Origin: Alloalcanivorax mobilis
Lineage (GTDB): Bacteria > Pseudomonadota > Gammaproteobacteria > Pseudomonadales > Alcanivoracaceae
Direction of reading: 5' to 3'
NCBI RefSeq assembly: GCF_002864685.1
Contig: NZ_NMQZ01000001.1
Location: 1 to 64,000, forward strand
DNA: 64,000 nt
The notes under the pieces were generated by a model. That model saw nothing but the letters and a program-made list of their open reading frames with translations, was not told the origin of the DNA and ran no database searches. This document shows, in pieces, positions 16,385-28,463 of this stretch. Position numbers and translations under genes: made by a program. Within the stretch, counting starts at the first letter, position 1, and every line of letters starts with the position of its first letter.

Positions 16385-16840
16385 TCAAAAGGCGGTGCGG
16401 GCTTCCGCCTGCAAGGTATCGGGCAACGGCGGGAAAGTACCGAGCATGCCGAAGCTCATTACCGGCACGATGGGGTTGGCCTTGTAGTTGTAGGTCAATC
16501 CACACCGCAACAACTCCACCCCCTCGCTGGATTCCACCGCGCACGCCGTGCCCTGGGTGTCGATACTGGCCAGCGGCGCCGGCAGCGCCGCCACCAGAAT
16601 CGCCAGGGTGGCGTTGGCCTTGCTCTCCACCGCCGCCTGCAGCTGCGAGGCCTGCAGGGCCGAGCGATCCACGTAAAGCGCGGTGCTGACCGCCCGGTCC
16701 ACGGCATTCTGCATTCGGTACTGGCTGAAAAACACAATGCCGTAGATGGCGGCGGCGTAGAGCATGGCGACGATAAAGGGAAACAGCATCAGGAATTCCA
16801 ATGCCACCGCCCCGCGCTGTCGCCAAGCCGACGCACACAC
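16385..16840 (-). CDS. tadE: Tad minor pseudopilin TadE
   Basis: 151 residues. RQRGAVALEFLMLFPFIVAM contains the prepilin-like cleavage site G-AVALEF and the hydrophobic helix of TadE proteins. Two cysteines (about 112 and 124) could form a disulphide in the exported domain. The start is GTG 16840 with GGGAG upstream. It stands directly behind flp, so the pilin and its minor pseudopilin are made first. Processing needs a TadV-type prepilin peptidase, which is not encoded in this window. Confidence 0.9.
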   Translation of the reverse strand: MCASAWRQRGAVALEFLMLFPFIVAMLYAAAIYGIVFFSQYRMQNAVDRAVSTALYVDRSALQASQLQAAVESKANATLAILVAALPAPLASIDTQGTACAVESSEGVELLRCGLTYNYKANPIVPVMSFGMLGTFPPLPDTLQAEARTAF

Positions 16841-16866
16841 GATCTGCTCCCAGTCAACGACGTTGA

Positions 16867-17109
16867 TCAGGTGCCTGTGCCTGCGTCTTTAGCGCTTTGG
16901 AACAGATCAGAGAAGGCATCGCTCAGAGGATTGGAGTCGCCACCAAACACCGTGGCCAACACACCGACGATGATGATAATTGCTGCCGCCAACACGATGT
17001 ATTCCAACGCGCTCGCGCCACGCTGGCGATCAGCGGAAGAATTGCCCCGGGTGAAGAGACGAACGGCGAGCCGTTGAGAAATGGACTGAAGAGAAGAGAT
17101 TGCTTTCAT
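16867..17109 (-). CDS. flp: Flp-family type IVb pilin
   Basis: 80 residues. The Flp processing site is RQRG-ASALEYIV, followed by a hydrophobic helix (AAAIIIIVGVLATVFGG) and a short polar tail; the Glu-Tyr pair at +5/+6 is the Flp hallmark. It is the major pilin of the adhesive Flp pilus. ATG 17109 is preferred to the upstream in-frame codon at 17130 because GGGAGGG lies six bases before it. It is the first gene of the operon, below a likely CRP-activated promoter. Confidence 0.94.
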   Translation of the reverse strand: MKAISSLQSISQRLAVRLFTRGNSSADRQRGASALEYIVLAAAIIIIVGVLATVFGGDSNPLSDAFSDLFQSAKDAGTGT

Positions 17110-17144
17110 TGTGAACCCTCCCATGCACATGCCCTGTGCGGTAA

Positions 17145-17213
17145 GTCAACGTTTATAAATCGTTAATCAACATTCCTGTTTTTTATGGTAGGAACTTTGT
17201 GACAGACTTCACA
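17145..17213 (-). promoter_or_regulatory. flp/tad operon promoter with consensus CRP/Vfr site
   Basis: TGTGA-N6-TCACA at 17198-17213 matches the CRP core exactly. It sits inside a larger imperfect inverted repeat (17188-17221). On the minus strand TATAAA at 17157-17152 is a good -10, giving a start near 17145. The CRP centre is then about 61 bases upstream, the class I activation distance. The start point is inferred. Confidence 0.65.
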
Positions 17214-17495
17214 AGTCCTACTTTGTGCATATTCGGTAAGCAAACGTAGTCGTATCAGTCACTTAACGATTATGCCGGGCGATGACCGGCGCCTAGAGAG
17301 CGACAACCGGTACTGCCGTTTCACATTTTTACGGTATTTTTGGTCGATCTGCCATCACTCAATGTGACAGGCACAACAGGAGAATAGGCCAGCCGTTCGG
17401 AAAAGGTATAGCGTATATGCAACACCGGACACTTCGGTTCAAGATTGTGAACAAAGTGAGGGGCAAAGAGCGAAGCAGTTGGCAAAAGCAGGAAC

Positions 17496-17528
17496 AGGGA
17501 ACAGGTTGCAGGGCACAGCCAGGCTGGC
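17496..17528. repeat. Dispersed intergenic repeat, copy 2
   Basis: Second copy of the stretch at 17-50: GGAACAGGTTGCAGGG then ACAGCCAGGCTGGC, with one difference (A to C). It is followed by a GC-rich fragment sharing CCACAGCGGCGCTGT with the element at 51684-51771. Confidence 0.6.
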
Positions 17529-17616
17529 GGTCGGGGCCCCTCCACAGCGGCGCTGTCGCAGGGCTCGATCCCGGGGGCTGCCAGAGACATCCCACTCACC
17601 AGCGCGGCAAACAACA

Positions 17617-17651
17617 AAAAAACCCGGCGTGAGCGAATCATGCCGGGTTTC
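17617..17651 (-). terminator. Rho-independent terminator of rpmB-rpmG
   Basis: Read on the minus strand, AAACCCGGC and GCCGGGTTT form a stem around a loop of about 13 bases, directly followed by a run of seven T. It lies about 30 bases after the rpmG stop. Confidence 0.85.
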
Positions 17652-17681
17652 ATGTGCCCCTTTGCCAGGCGGGCGCGGAAG

Positions 17682-17849
17682 TTACTTAATCTTCGCTTCC
17701 TTGTACATCACGTGCTTACGAACCACCGGATCGAACTTTTTGGTCTCCATCTTTTCCGGATGCAGACGCTTGTTCTTGGTGGTGGTATAGAAGTGCCCGG
17801 TACCCTCGGAGGACACCAGACGGATCTTTTCACGAATCGGACCAGCCAT
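17682..17849 (-). CDS. rpmG: 50S ribosomal protein L33
   Basis: 55 residues, [20 protein letters not shown] then [20 protein letters not shown] and [15 protein letters not shown]: the cysteine-free L33 form, matching the usual length of about 51-55. L33 is a small protein of the large ribosomal subunit near the E site. It is below the size of typical ORF lists but unmistakable. It follows rpmB after 11 bases in the standard rpmBG pair and ends just before a strong terminator. Lack of the CxxC zinc pairs means this is the zinc-independent version. Confidence 0.97.
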   Translation of the reverse strand: MAGPIREKIRLVSSEGTGHFYTTTKNKRLHPEKMETKKFDPVVRKHVMYKEAKIK

Positions 17850-17860
17850 GACTCAGCTCC

Positions 17861-18097
17861 TTACGCTCGGGCGCCGCGGGCGCGGATATCGGCCAATACG
17901 GTGTCGATACCCTTCTTATCAATGATACGCATCCCCTTGGAGGATACACGCAGGCGCACGAAGCGCTTTTCACTCTCCACCCAGAACCGGTGGTAGTGCA
18001 GATTGGGCTCGAAACGACGCTTGGTCTTGATGTTCGAGTGGGAAACATTGTTCCCCGTCACCGGCCGCTTACCGGTCACCTGGCAAATCTTGGACAT
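17861..18097 (-). CDS. rpmB: 50S ribosomal protein L28
   Basis: 78 residues beginning [20 protein letters not shown], the L28 signature, followed by [18 protein letters not shown]. It is of normal length and is a component of the large ribosomal subunit. It is the first gene of the rpmB-rpmG operon and has a good promoter about 60-85 bases upstream. Confidence 0.98.
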   Translation of the reverse strand: MSKICQVTGKRPVTGNNVSHSNIKTKRRFEPNLHYHRFWVESEKRFVRLRVSSKGMRIIDKKGIDTVLADIRARGARA

Positions 18098-18153
18098 GAT
18101 CTTGCTCCCGTGATGCGACTTTTGGGGGCGGGGCAGCCCCGGAAAAGGCGCGT

Positions 18154-18182
18154 TTTATACCAGACCCCCCGGCTTCGATCAA
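18154..18182 (-). promoter_or_regulatory. Sigma-70 promoter of rpmBG
   Basis: Read on the minus strand, TTGATC (18182-18177) and TATAAA (18159-18154) are separated by exactly 17 bases, about 57 bases before the L28 start. Confidence 0.7.
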
Positions 18183-18271
18183 GGCTTTCCTTTGAAAAGA
18201 CACGCTGGGAAAGCCTTCTCACGGCCCCCTGGAACGGGCTGGAAGCGGCGCCATCCGGGCGTCATGGCGAT

Positions 18272-18946
18272 TCACATCCAGCCCCGACGCATAAAGGATT
18301 CCCACCCCCCGTCACCAATCACCAGATGGTCCAACACGCTGACATCGACCAGCTTAAGGGCACGGCGCAACTGATCAGTGACATCCCGGTCCGCCTGGCT
18401 GGGCTCCGCCACCCCCGAGGGATGGTTGTGCGCGATGATCACGCTGGACGCGTTGTGGTCAATCGCCCGCCGAACCACCTCCCGGGGATACACCGGTGCG
18501 CTGTCCACCGTGCCCTTGAACATCTTCTCCATGGCGCGCACCCGGTGCTTGTTGTCCAGAAACAACACCAGAAATACCTCACTGGTCTCGCCGCGTAACT
18601 CCGCCATCAACAACTGGCCGGCGGAGTCCGGGTCCTGCAGCAGCGGCCCCCGGCTCAGCTCCTCGGCCAGAAACCGCCGGCCGAGTTCCAGCGCCGCGAT
18701 CAGCATGGCGCTGCGGCTGCCGCCCAGCCCGCGCATCCGCTTCATGCGTTGCGGCGACATTTCCAGCAGCGAGCGCAGCCCACCGGCCTGATCCAGCAGG
18801 TCCCGGCCCAGATCCACCGCGGTACCTCCGCGCAGCCCCACGCGCAGAAACACCGCCAGCAGCTCCGCATCGCTGAGCGCGTTCGCCCCCCGCGCCAGCA
18901 GTTTCTCCCTGGGTCGCTCCTCTTTGGGCCAATCCGAAATCGCCAT
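18272..18946 (-). CDS. radC: RadC family JAB-domain protein
   Basis: 224 residues. The N-terminal helix-hairpin-helix part (MAISDWPKEERPREKLLARG..., about 1-90) is followed by the JAB/MPN metalloprotease-like domain with HNHPSGVAEPSQAD (about 172-185), which carries the His-x-His...Asp zinc ligands. The old DNA-repair label for RadC is not well supported; its role is unclear. ATG 18946 is chosen because AAGGAG lies just before it and the family starts there; the frame extends upstream to 19012. It is divergent from coaBC, the usual neighbour in gammaproteobacteria. Confidence 0.94.
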   Translation of the reverse strand: MAISDWPKEERPREKLLARGANALSDAELLAVFLRVGLRGGTAVDLGRDLLDQAGGLRSLLEMSPQRMKRMRGLGGSRSAMLIAALELGRRFLAEELSRGPLLQDPDSAGQLLMAELRGETSEVFLVLFLDNKHRVRAMEKMFKGTVDSAPVYPREVVRRAIDHNASSVIIAHNHPSGVAEPSQADRDVTDQLRRALKLVDVSVLDHLVIGDGGWESFMRRGWM

Positions 18947-19317
18947 GTCACGTCTCCTTGTGATTTTGAGTACACCGGCCAGGGCGGGCGGCACCCCACC
19001 CAAAAACGCCAACGATCAGGTCGAAGACGCCGCGCTCCGGGGGATTACTACGCATGCTCACCCCGTGGTGCTACCCTATGGCTCCTTGAAACGGGCTCTT
19101 TGAAACGGGCCCCCGGAAAACCGGTGCCATGAAAGGCGGCACTCTGAACTGACCGGCTCCGGCACTGGCGGGAAGACCTGGCGGGAAGACCGGCCGCCGG
19201 CAATCCGGGACATCGCCGCCCCACCCCCAGTATCCATAACTTCCCTGGGCCGCGGCAGACGATATCCTCTCGGATTACTGTCAGTGAAAACCCACAATTA
19301 CTGTACGGAATGACAGT
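18947..19317. other. Non-coding stretch between radC and coaBC
   Basis: About 370 bases. It contains two copies of TTGAAACGGGC (19086-19096 and 19100-19110), a 13-bp tandem duplication of CTGGCGGGAAGAC (19165-19190) and, at its right end, a LexA-like palindrome. No coding frame is convincing. Confidence 0.6.
19165..19190. repeat. 13-bp tandem duplication
   Basis: CTGGCGGGAAGAC occurs twice head to tail, in the intergenic region before coaBC. It is probably simple slippage. Confidence 0.7.
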
Positions 19318-19318
19318 A
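19299..19318. promoter_or_regulatory. LexA-box-like palindrome at the coaBC start
   Basis: The 20-bp block runs TACTGT, eight bases, then ACAGTA. It has the CTGT-N8-ACAG form of SOS boxes with perfect TACTG/CAGTA ends, but the eight central bases (ACGGAATG) are less AT-rich than the consensus. Its last base is the A of the coaBC ATG. Confidence 0.4.
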
Positions 19319-20514
19319 TGCAGCGTTTGGTCAATAAGCGGATTCTTCTTGGCGTCACCGGCGGCATCGCCGCGTACAAGAGCGCCGACCTGGTGCGGCG
19401 CCTGCAAGACACCGGCGCCGAAGTGCGGGTGGTAATGACCCAGGGCGCGAGCGAATTCATCACGCCCCTGACCATGCAGGCGCTCTCCGGATACCCGGTG
19501 CACACCGACCTGCTCGACCCACGCGCGGAAGCCGCGATGGGCCACATCGAGCTGGCCCGCTGGGCGGACCTGGTGCTGATCGCGCCGGCCTCGGCCAATT
19601 TCCTGGCGCGGCTCGCCCATGGCCACGGCAACGATCTGCTGGCCACGCTCTGCCTGGCCACCGGCGCGCCCATCGCGGTGGCTCCGGCCATGAATCAGCA
19701 GATGTGGGCCGACCCCGCCACGCGCAAGAATCAACTGATCCTGCAAGAGAAGGGCATCCACATCTTCGGCCCCGGCGACGGCGGCCAGGCCTGCGGCGAG
19801 ATCGGCCCCGGGCGCATGCTCGAGCCGTTGGACATCATTCACCAGGCGGCGGAGGTGTTCGACTACGACCTGATGACCGGCAAACACGTGGTGATCACCG
19901 CCGGCCCCACCCGCGAGCCGATCGACCCGGTGCGTTACCTGACCAACAAAAGCTCCGGCAAGATGGGCTTTTCGCTGGCCCAGGCGGCGGCCGAAGCCGG
20001 CGCCCGCGTCACCCTGATCGCCGGGCCGGTGGCGCTGGACACCCCCAACCGGGTGAAGCGGATCGATGTGGTGCGCGCCGAAGAGATGTACCAGGCCAGC
20101 ATCCAGGCGGTGGAACAGGGCTGCGACATTTTCATCTCCACCGCCGCCGTGGCCGATTACCGGCCTACCGTGACCGCCGACCACAAGATCAAGAAATCCA
20201 CCGAGGAAATTCACCTCACGCTGATCAAGAACCCGGACATCATCGCCGCCGTGGCCCTGCATGAAAAACGCCCGTTCACGGTGGGCTTCGCCGCCGAAAC
20301 CCAGGACGTGATCGAATACGCCCAGGGCAAGCTGAAAAACAAGAAACTGGACATGATCGCCACCAACGACGTGTCCGGCAGCGACGTCGGCTTCAACAGC
20401 GACAACAACGCCCTGACCGTGATCTGGCCCGGCGGGCACAAAGTGCTGCCCCTGGCCTCGAAAACGCAGATCGCCAAACAGCTCATTGAGCTGATCGCGA
20501 TCCGCCAGAGCTGA
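19318..20514 (+). CDS. coaBC: Bifunctional phosphopantothenoylcysteine decarboxylase / phosphopantothenate-cysteine ligase
   Basis: 398 residues catalysing two successive steps of coenzyme A synthesis. The CoaC half (about 1-190, FMN-binding) has [10 protein letters not shown], the active-site His region [11 protein letters not shown] and the substrate clamp PAMNQQMW. The CoaB half (about 191-398) has [25 protein letters not shown] (split over 211-235), AAVADYRP and IKNPDII. Length is normal. The gene stands in the conserved order coaBC-dut, with 34 bases to dut. The start codon is overlapped by a LexA-like palindrome. Confidence 0.97.
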   Translation: MQRLVNKRILLGVTGGIAAYKSADLVRRLQDTGAEVRVVMTQGASEFITPLTMQALSGYPVHTDLLDPRAEAAMGHIELARWADLVLIAPASANFLARLAHGHGNDLLATLCLATGAPIAVAPAMNQQMWADPATRKNQLILQEKGIHIFGPGDGGQACGEIGPGRMLEPLDIIHQAAEVFDYDLMTGKHVVITAGPTREPIDPVRYLTNKSSGKMGFSLAQAAAEAGARVTLIAGPVALDTPNRVKRIDVVRAEEMYQASIQAVEQGCDIFISTAAVADYRPTVTADHKIKKSTEEIHLTLIKNPDIIAAVALHEKRPFTVGFAAETQDVIEYAQGKLKNKKLDMIATNDVSGSDVGFNSDNNALTVIWPGGHKVLPLASKTQIAKQLIELIAIRQS

Positions 20515-20548
20515 CTCCCGCTTTCAACCCACGAGGCCCCTGCCGCCC

Positions 20549-21001
20549 ATGGAACTGCAATACCGTCTTCTCGACACCCGCCTGGGTGACGCTTTTCCGC
20601 TGCCCGACTACGCCACCGGCGGCTCCGCCGGCCTGGACCTGCGCGCCATGGTGGAGGCGCCCCTGACCCTGGCGCCGGGCGACACCGAACTGCTGCCCAC
20701 CGGGCTTGCGATTCATATCAGCGACCCGGGCTACGCCGGGCTGATTCTGCCGCGCTCCGGGCTCGGCCATAAACACGGCATCGTGCTGGGCAACCTGGTG
20801 GGGCTGATCGATTCGGACTACCAGGGCCAACTGATGGTGTCGTGTTGGAATCGCGGCCAGAACGCGTTCACCATCGAGCCCGGCGAGCGCATCGCCCAGC
20901 TGGTGGTGGTGCCGGTGATGCAGGTGGCGCTGCGCCAGGTGGAGACCTTCACCGACAGCGAACGCGGCAGCGGCGGCTTCGGGCACAGCGGACGGCACTG
21001 A
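20549..21001 (+). CDS. dut: dUTP diphosphatase
   Basis: 150 residues of the trimeric dUTPase family, hydrolysing dUTP to dUMP and so keeping uracil out of DNA and feeding dTMP synthesis. All five motifs are visible: [42 protein letters not shown] and the C-terminal [10 protein letters not shown]. It is cotranscribed behind coaBC. Intact and of normal length. Confidence 0.98.
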   Translation: MELQYRLLDTRLGDAFPLPDYATGGSAGLDLRAMVEAPLTLAPGDTELLPTGLAIHISDPGYAGLILPRSGLGHKHGIVLGNLVGLIDSDYQGQLMVSCWNRGQNAFTIEPGERIAQLVVVPVMQVALRQVETFTDSERGSGGFGHSGRH

Positions 21002-21077
21002 CACCTGTTGCGCGCCACCCGGCGCGCGGCGGCCCTGCGGCTATTGGCGGACCCGGAGCACCATGCTAGCTTAGCCG

Positions 21078-21112
21078 CATCCAGGAAGATGATGGGGTCA
21101 TTTTCCTGGATG
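21078..21112. other. Long hairpin in the dut-degV gap
   Basis: CATCCAGGAAGATGA and TCATTTTCCTGGATG form a 15-bp stem (one G-T pair) around the loop TGGGG. There is no following T-run, so it is not a classical terminator. It lies 137 bases before the degV start and could be an RNA structure or a protein-binding palindrome. Confidence 0.6.
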
Positions 21113-21248
21113 TTCGCGGCACGAACACCAACAAAGAAGCAATAAGAGCGGGCAACGCTAAACGTTCCTCCCGCCTGAAAAACAACAAACCATGGGCCGG
21201 CGTTCAGCCGCCCGTTTAGAACCCGATAAGGGGAAAAGGGGATCAACC

Positions 21249-22205
21249 ATGCGCATCGGCATCGTAGTCGACTCCACGTGCGACCTGCCGGAGTCCTATT
21301 TCAAACAACACCGCATCCGCATCATGCCGATTTCCATCCGGCTGGGGGATGATCTGCTGGTCGATGAGCGCAACGCCGCCGCCGCCCGCCACTTCTACGC
21401 CGAGCAAATCAGCTCCAAAGGCGTGTCCGCCGAATCGATCCCGTTTTCCGCCGAGCAAATCCAATCGGTGTTCCTGCAACGCCTGGTGATCGACTACGAT
21501 CTGGTGTTCTGCGTTACCGTCTCCAGCAAGCACAGCCCGATTTTCGAAAACGCCACCAAAGCCGCCTTCGGCATTCTCAAACGCTATCGCGAAGTGCGCG
21601 CCGCCGCCGACGTACCGGGGCCGTTTTCGATGCGCGTCATCGACAGCAAAACCCTGTTCGCCGGCACCGCGGTGCTGGTGGCGGAAGCGGCGCAGATGAT
21701 CGAAAAAGGCGCCAACCCCAATGAAATCCGGCTGAAAATCGACGAAATGGTGCCAAACATCTGCGGTTACATGGTGCCCGCCGACCTCGCCTATGTGCGC
21801 GACCGGGGCTTTAAAAAGGGCGTGCGCAAAAGCTGGGCGGATTCCATGCGCGGCATGGCCCTGACGTTCGGCTCGGCGTTGTCGATGCATCCGGTGATCA
21901 AGGTGCACGGCGGCGAGGAAAACCCGGCCACGGTGAACCGCAGTTACGAAAAATCCGTACGCAAGATGCTCGAGCATGTCGCCGAACGGATTCGCGCCGG
22001 TGATCTGATATCCTCCAGCGTCTGTTTAAGCTACGCCGGCGATACCGCCAGGGTGCAATGGATGCCGGGCTATACCGAGTTGGAGGCGGCGGCCCGGGAG
22101 CACGGCGTGGCGCTGCACCTGGCGACGATGAGCGCGACCGGCGCGGTGAACGTCGGCCCCGGCTGCCTGTTCGTGGCCTACGCGGGTAAACTCATACCGC
22201 TGTAA
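21249..22205 (+). CDS. DegV family fatty-acid-binding protein
   Basis: 318 residues. MRIGIVVDSTCDLPESYF is the DegV N-terminal motif (EDD fold). DegV (FakB-like) proteins hold a fatty acid in a pocket and, with a FakA kinase, feed exogenous fatty acids into lipids in Firmicutes; the role in gammaproteobacteria is uncertain, and no FakA is nearby. ATG 21249 is chosen because AAGGGG precedes it and the motif begins there, although the frame opens at 21192. It lies between dut and algC, with a 247-base leader containing a strong hairpin. Confidence 0.85.
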   Translation: MRIGIVVDSTCDLPESYFKQHRIRIMPISIRLGDDLLVDERNAAAARHFYAEQISSKGVSAESIPFSAEQIQSVFLQRLVIDYDLVFCVTVSSKHSPIFENATKAAFGILKRYREVRAAADVPGPFSMRVIDSKTLFAGTAVLVAEAAQMIEKGANPNEIRLKIDEMVPNICGYMVPADLAYVRDRGFKKGVRKSWADSMRGMALTFGSALSMHPVIKVHGGEENPATVNRSYEKSVRKMLEHVAERIRAGDLISSSVCLSYAGDTARVQWMPGYTELEAAAREHGVALHLATMSATGAVNVGPGCLFVAYAGKLIPL

Positions 22206-22302
22206 ACACCCATGCCGGCGAAAACCAGAACGCCCTTCAGGTCTTGTTGTGGCCTGACCCGCTACACTGGGGAAGGATTTCAACCGGCCTCAAGAGGCAA
22301 CA

Positions 22303-25570
<3,268 letters not shown>

Positions 25571-25671
25571 AAAAGGGTTCTTTGTCGCGGCCGGAGCCGC
25601 CCGCGCGCACACGCCGGGCCGGCTTCGACCGCGCTTTATCGGGGGATGCAAACAATGTGCGGGAACGACGA

Positions 25672-26262
25672 ATGACAGACCAGAAACTCTCCAGGAAGGA
25701 GCAAATCCTGCAAGCCCTGGCCCATATGCTGGAAGCCGAGCCCGGCGGGCGCATCACCACCGCGGGCCTGGCCCGTGAAGTGGGCGTCTCGGAAGCCGCG
25801 CTGTACCGTCATTTTCCCAGCAAGGCGAAAATGTTCGAAGGGCTGATCGACTTTATCGAAGACGCGATTTTTTCGCGCATCAACAAAATCACCGCGGAAG
25901 GCACCGCTCTGCAACAGGTGGAGCAGATGCTGACGTTGATACTGGCGTTCACCGAGCGCAACCCGGGCATCACCCGGCTGCTCACCGGCGATGCTCTCAC
26001 CGGCGAAAACGAACGCCTGCGCCGCCGCATTCAGCAGTTTTACGACCGCCTGGAAAGCCAGCTCAAACAGGCGGTGCGCGACGCCGAATTCAAAGAAGGC
26101 AAGCGCACCCGGGCGACCCCCACGGTCACCGCCAACCTGCTGCTGGCGGTGGTGGAGGGGCGCGTGGCGCAGTTCGTGCGGTCCGGCTTCAAGGTCCGCC
26201 CCGGGCAGGACTGGCCCGAGCAATGGGCACTGCTGTCGGCGCTGGTGTTCCGAGACGACTGA
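25672..26262 (+). CDS. slmA: Nucleoid occlusion factor SlmA
   Basis: 196 residues of the TetR fold. SlmA binds chromosomal sites and blocks FtsZ ring assembly over the nucleoid. The N-terminal helix-turn-helix region reads RKEQILQALAHMLEAE then TTAGLAREVGVSEAALYRHF; LLTGDALTGENERLRRRI is a SlmA-typical central helix. ATG 25672 is chosen because SlmA homology starts there; the frame opens at 25582. It lies between the dut/argB block and pyrE, the conserved slmA location, and converges with the following minus-strand gene after six bases. Confidence 0.94.
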   Translation: MTDQKLSRKEQILQALAHMLEAEPGGRITTAGLAREVGVSEAALYRHFPSKAKMFEGLIDFIEDAIFSRINKITAEGTALQQVEQMLTLILAFTERNPGITRLLTGDALTGENERLRRRIQQFYDRLESQLKQAVRDAEFKEGKRTRATPTVTANLLLAVVEGRVAQFVRSGFKVRPGQDWPEQWALLSALVFRDD

Positions 26263-26268
26263 ACGCCG

Positions 26269-26901
26269 TCAAGGGGCGTTGGTGTCGCCGCCGGGCGCGT
26301 CCAGCGTTCGCAACCGTTCGATGATCGGCCGGTACTGGGTGCGCACCGCCTCGATATCCGCATGAAACCCGGCCATCCGCTGCCGGGTTTCGTCGATCTG
26401 GCGGCTGTACCGATCAATCGCCTCGCGATTGTTGTCCGAGACCGCCCGGCCACTTCGCTCCGCGCGGGCGGCATCGTGCACTTCATCGGCGAGTTTTTTC
26501 TCAAGCTGCTCGAGATTATTGCTCGCGTAATTGAGCTTAAGCGTGAGCGCCTCGATCTGCCGATCCCGAGCCCGCTCCGCATCACCGGGGCCCGCGTACA
26601 AACGCCGCAACTCCTGATCGCGACGGCCCTGGGCCTCGGCCTGGCGCTGCGCTTCCATCTGGGCGCGCCGGCGCGCCTGCTCTTCCGGCGGCGCCGCCGG
26701 CACGCTTTTGATCACCCGGCCGTTGTCGTCCAGCATCTGGTAGCCGGAATAGATCGCCTGCTGATTCAAGGTGGCGCTGATCGCCAGGGTGCCATCCGCA
26801 TTGTGGTAGCGATACAGATAGGCCTGGGCGGCCGGTTCGGCGGCGCCCGCCGCCAGCGCCGGCGCCAGCAGCAGCCACCCCCAGCGGCGCGCGCCGATCA
26901 C
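26269..26901 (-). CDS. DUF4124-like exported coiled-coil protein
   Basis: 210 residues: a signal peptide (about 1-21), a small DUF4124-like domain (about 28-65, with [18 protein letters not shown]), then a long charged helical region rich in Gln, Glu and Arg (about 70-200) that should form a coiled coil. Probably periplasmic; function unknown. Its ATG overlaps the pyrE stop (ATGA at 26898-26901), so it is translated as the last gene of rph-pyrE. The family is common behind pyrE in related bacteria. Confidence 0.78.
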   Translation of the reverse strand: MIGARRWGWLLLAPALAAGAAEPAAQAYLYRYHNADGTLAISATLNQQAIYSGYQMLDDNGRVIKSVPAAPPEEQARRRAQMEAQRQAEAQGRRDQELRRLYAGPGDAERARDRQIEALTLKLNYASNNLEQLEKKLADEVHDAARAERSGRAVSDNNREAIDRYSRQIDETRQRMAGFHADIEAVRTQYRPIIERLRTLDAPGGDTNAP

Positions 26902-27548
26902 GCCGGCTCCACCCCATAGCGCTCCCGATAGGCGCGCAACGCGGCGCGGTCCGCTTCGCGATCCTCTTGGGCGTCCAGCCAGTTGATGATGTCCGACATG
27001 CAGGCAATGCTCTTCACCGGCACGCCCAGCGTGCGTTCCACCTCCTGAATGGCCGACAACTCCCCGGTGCCACGCTCCTGGCGGTCCAGCGCCACGAACA
27101 CCGCCGCCATGGCGGCATCGGTGCCCTCGAACAGCGCCGCCACCTCGCGGATCGCGGTGCCGGCGGTGATCACATCATCGATCACCAGCACCCGGCCACT
27201 GAGCGGCGCGCCCACCAGCCAGCCGCCCTCACCGTGCGCCTTGGCCTCCTTGCGGTTGAACGCCCAGGGCAGATCCCGGCCGTGGTGCTCCGCCAGCGCC
27301 ACGGACACCGCCGCCACCAGCGGAATGCCCTTGTAAGCGGGCCCGAACAGCATGTCGAACTCGAGCCCGGATTCGACGATGGCGTCCGCGTAGTAGCGCC
27401 CCAAACGCGCCAGCGCCTCGCCGGTGTGGAAGGTGCCCGCATTGAAAAAATACGGGCTGATGCGGCCGGACTTGAGCGTGAACTCACCAAACTTCAACGC
27501 CTGGCGTTCCTCGGCGAAACGCAAAAAGTGTTTTTTATAATTCTTCAC
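26898..27548 (-). CDS. pyrE: Orotate phosphoribosyltransferase
   Basis: 216 residues making OMP from orotate and PRPP in UMP synthesis. It shows [23 protein letters not shown], the catalytic loop [13 protein letters not shown] and the PRPP motif [13 protein letters not shown]. The start is GTG 27548, overlapping the rph stop (GTGA). Order rph-pyrE as in E. coli, where transcription of rph attenuates pyrE; no clear attenuator is seen here because the genes overlap. Confidence 0.97.
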   Translation of the reverse strand: MKNYKKHFLRFAEERQALKFGEFTLKSGRISPYFFNAGTFHTGEALARLGRYYADAIVESGLEFDMLFGPAYKGIPLVAAVSVALAEHHGRDLPWAFNRKEAKAHGEGGWLVGAPLSGRVLVIDDVITAGTAIREVAALFEGTDAAMAAVFVALDRQERGTGELSAIQEVERTLGVPVKSIACMSDIINWLDAQEDREADRAALRAYRERYGVEPA

Positions 27549-28264
27549 CAGCCCAGCGCCTCCTGTTGCTTGCGGATGATCTCACCAATGCCTTTCTCAG
27601 CCAGCCCGAGAAGCTGATTGGACTGCTCCCGGGTGAACGGCTCGTCGCCCTCGGCGGTGCCCTGGATTTCCACGAACCCGCCGTGCTCGGTCATCACCAC
27701 GTTCATGTCGGTGTCGGCGTTGGAATCCTCGGGGTAGTCCAGATCCAGCACCGGCTCTCCCTTATAAATCCCCACGGAGACGGAGGCAATCAGGCCATTG
27801 AGCGGGTCTTGCTTGATGCGTTTGCGCTCCAGCAACGAGGTAAAGGCATCCACCAGCGCCACGCACGCCCCGGAAATCGACGCGGTGCGGGTGCCGCCAT
27901 CGGCCTGGATCACGTCGCAATCCAGATAGATGGTGTTCTCGCCCAGCTTCTTCAGATCCACCGCCGCGCGCAGCGAGCGGCCGATCAGACGCTGGATCTC
28001 CAGGGTCCGCCCGCCCTGCTTGCCGCGCGCCGCCTCGCGGCCGGAGCGGGTGTGGGTGGCGCGAGGCAACATGCCGTATTCGGCGGTGATCCAGCCCTGG
28101 CCCTTGCCCTTGAGAAAGCGCGGCACGCCGTCTTCCACGGAGGCGGTGCACAACACCTTGGTATTGCCGAACGACACCAATACGCTGCCCTCGGCGTGCA
28201 TGGTATAGGCGCGTTCGAAGGTGACGTCGCGTAGCTGGTCGTGCTGGCGGCCGGAAGGGCGCAT
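27545..28264 (-). CDS. rph: Ribonuclease PH
   Basis: 239 residues; a phosphorolytic 3'-5' exoribonuclease trimming tRNA 3' ends. It begins [18 protein letters not shown] and shows [20 protein letters not shown] (the phosphate-binding region), [29 protein letters not shown] and MNVVMT. Full length, unlike the truncated rph of E. coli K-12. It is divergent from yicC with about 200 bases between; a TACAAT-type -10 (minus strand, 28304-28299) lies about 35 bases upstream. Confidence 0.97.
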   Translation of the reverse strand: MRPSGRQHDQLRDVTFERAYTMHAEGSVLVSFGNTKVLCTASVEDGVPRFLKGKGQGWITAEYGMLPRATHTRSGREAARGKQGGRTLEIQRLIGRSLRAAVDLKKLGENTIYLDCDVIQADGGTRTASISGACVALVDAFTSLLERKRIKQDPLNGLIASVSVGIYKGEPVLDLDYPEDSNADTDMNVVMTEHGGFVEIQGTAEGDEPFTREQSNQLLGLAEKGIGEIIRKQQEALGW

Positions 28265-28463
28265 GAAAGCTCCTTATCAGGAAAGGGTGAAAACGCCCAT
28301 TGTAGCGAACCGGCGGCGATCTGTGCGAGGTAACCCGGCTTATCAGCGCCGCCGCCCGCCCGGCAGCCCGCCGCCCGGGCGAACAAGCCGCATGCTCGCG
28401 CCCTGTTCCGCGCGGCAGGAACCGGTACACTAGGCCTCCACGCACCCGCCCGACGAGACCTCC

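Larger units (their letters stand above)
17110..17681. other. Non-coding stretch between flp and rpmG
   Basis: About 570 bases without a supported gene. From left to right it holds the flp leader and promoter, AT-richer DNA, a dispersed repeat (17496-17528), a REP-like fragment with CCACAGCGGCGCTGT near 17550, and the rpmBG terminator. A minus-strand frame at 17321-17653 starts with a signal-peptide-like stretch but begins inside the terminator and runs through repeats, so it is not annotated. Confidence 0.7.

Noticed and set aside
17321-17653. 110-residue minus-strand frame starting with a signal-peptide-like stretch (RRVFLLFAALVSGMSLAAPG)
   Set aside because: It begins inside the rpmBG terminator and runs through two dispersed repeats; there is no ribosome site and no recognisable domain. 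It could at most be a remnant of an exported protein gene.
19048-20439. 463-residue antisense frame in coaBC
   Set aside because: It mirrors the real coaBC gene and has the repetitive His/Gly/Val composition of antisense GC-rich DNA.
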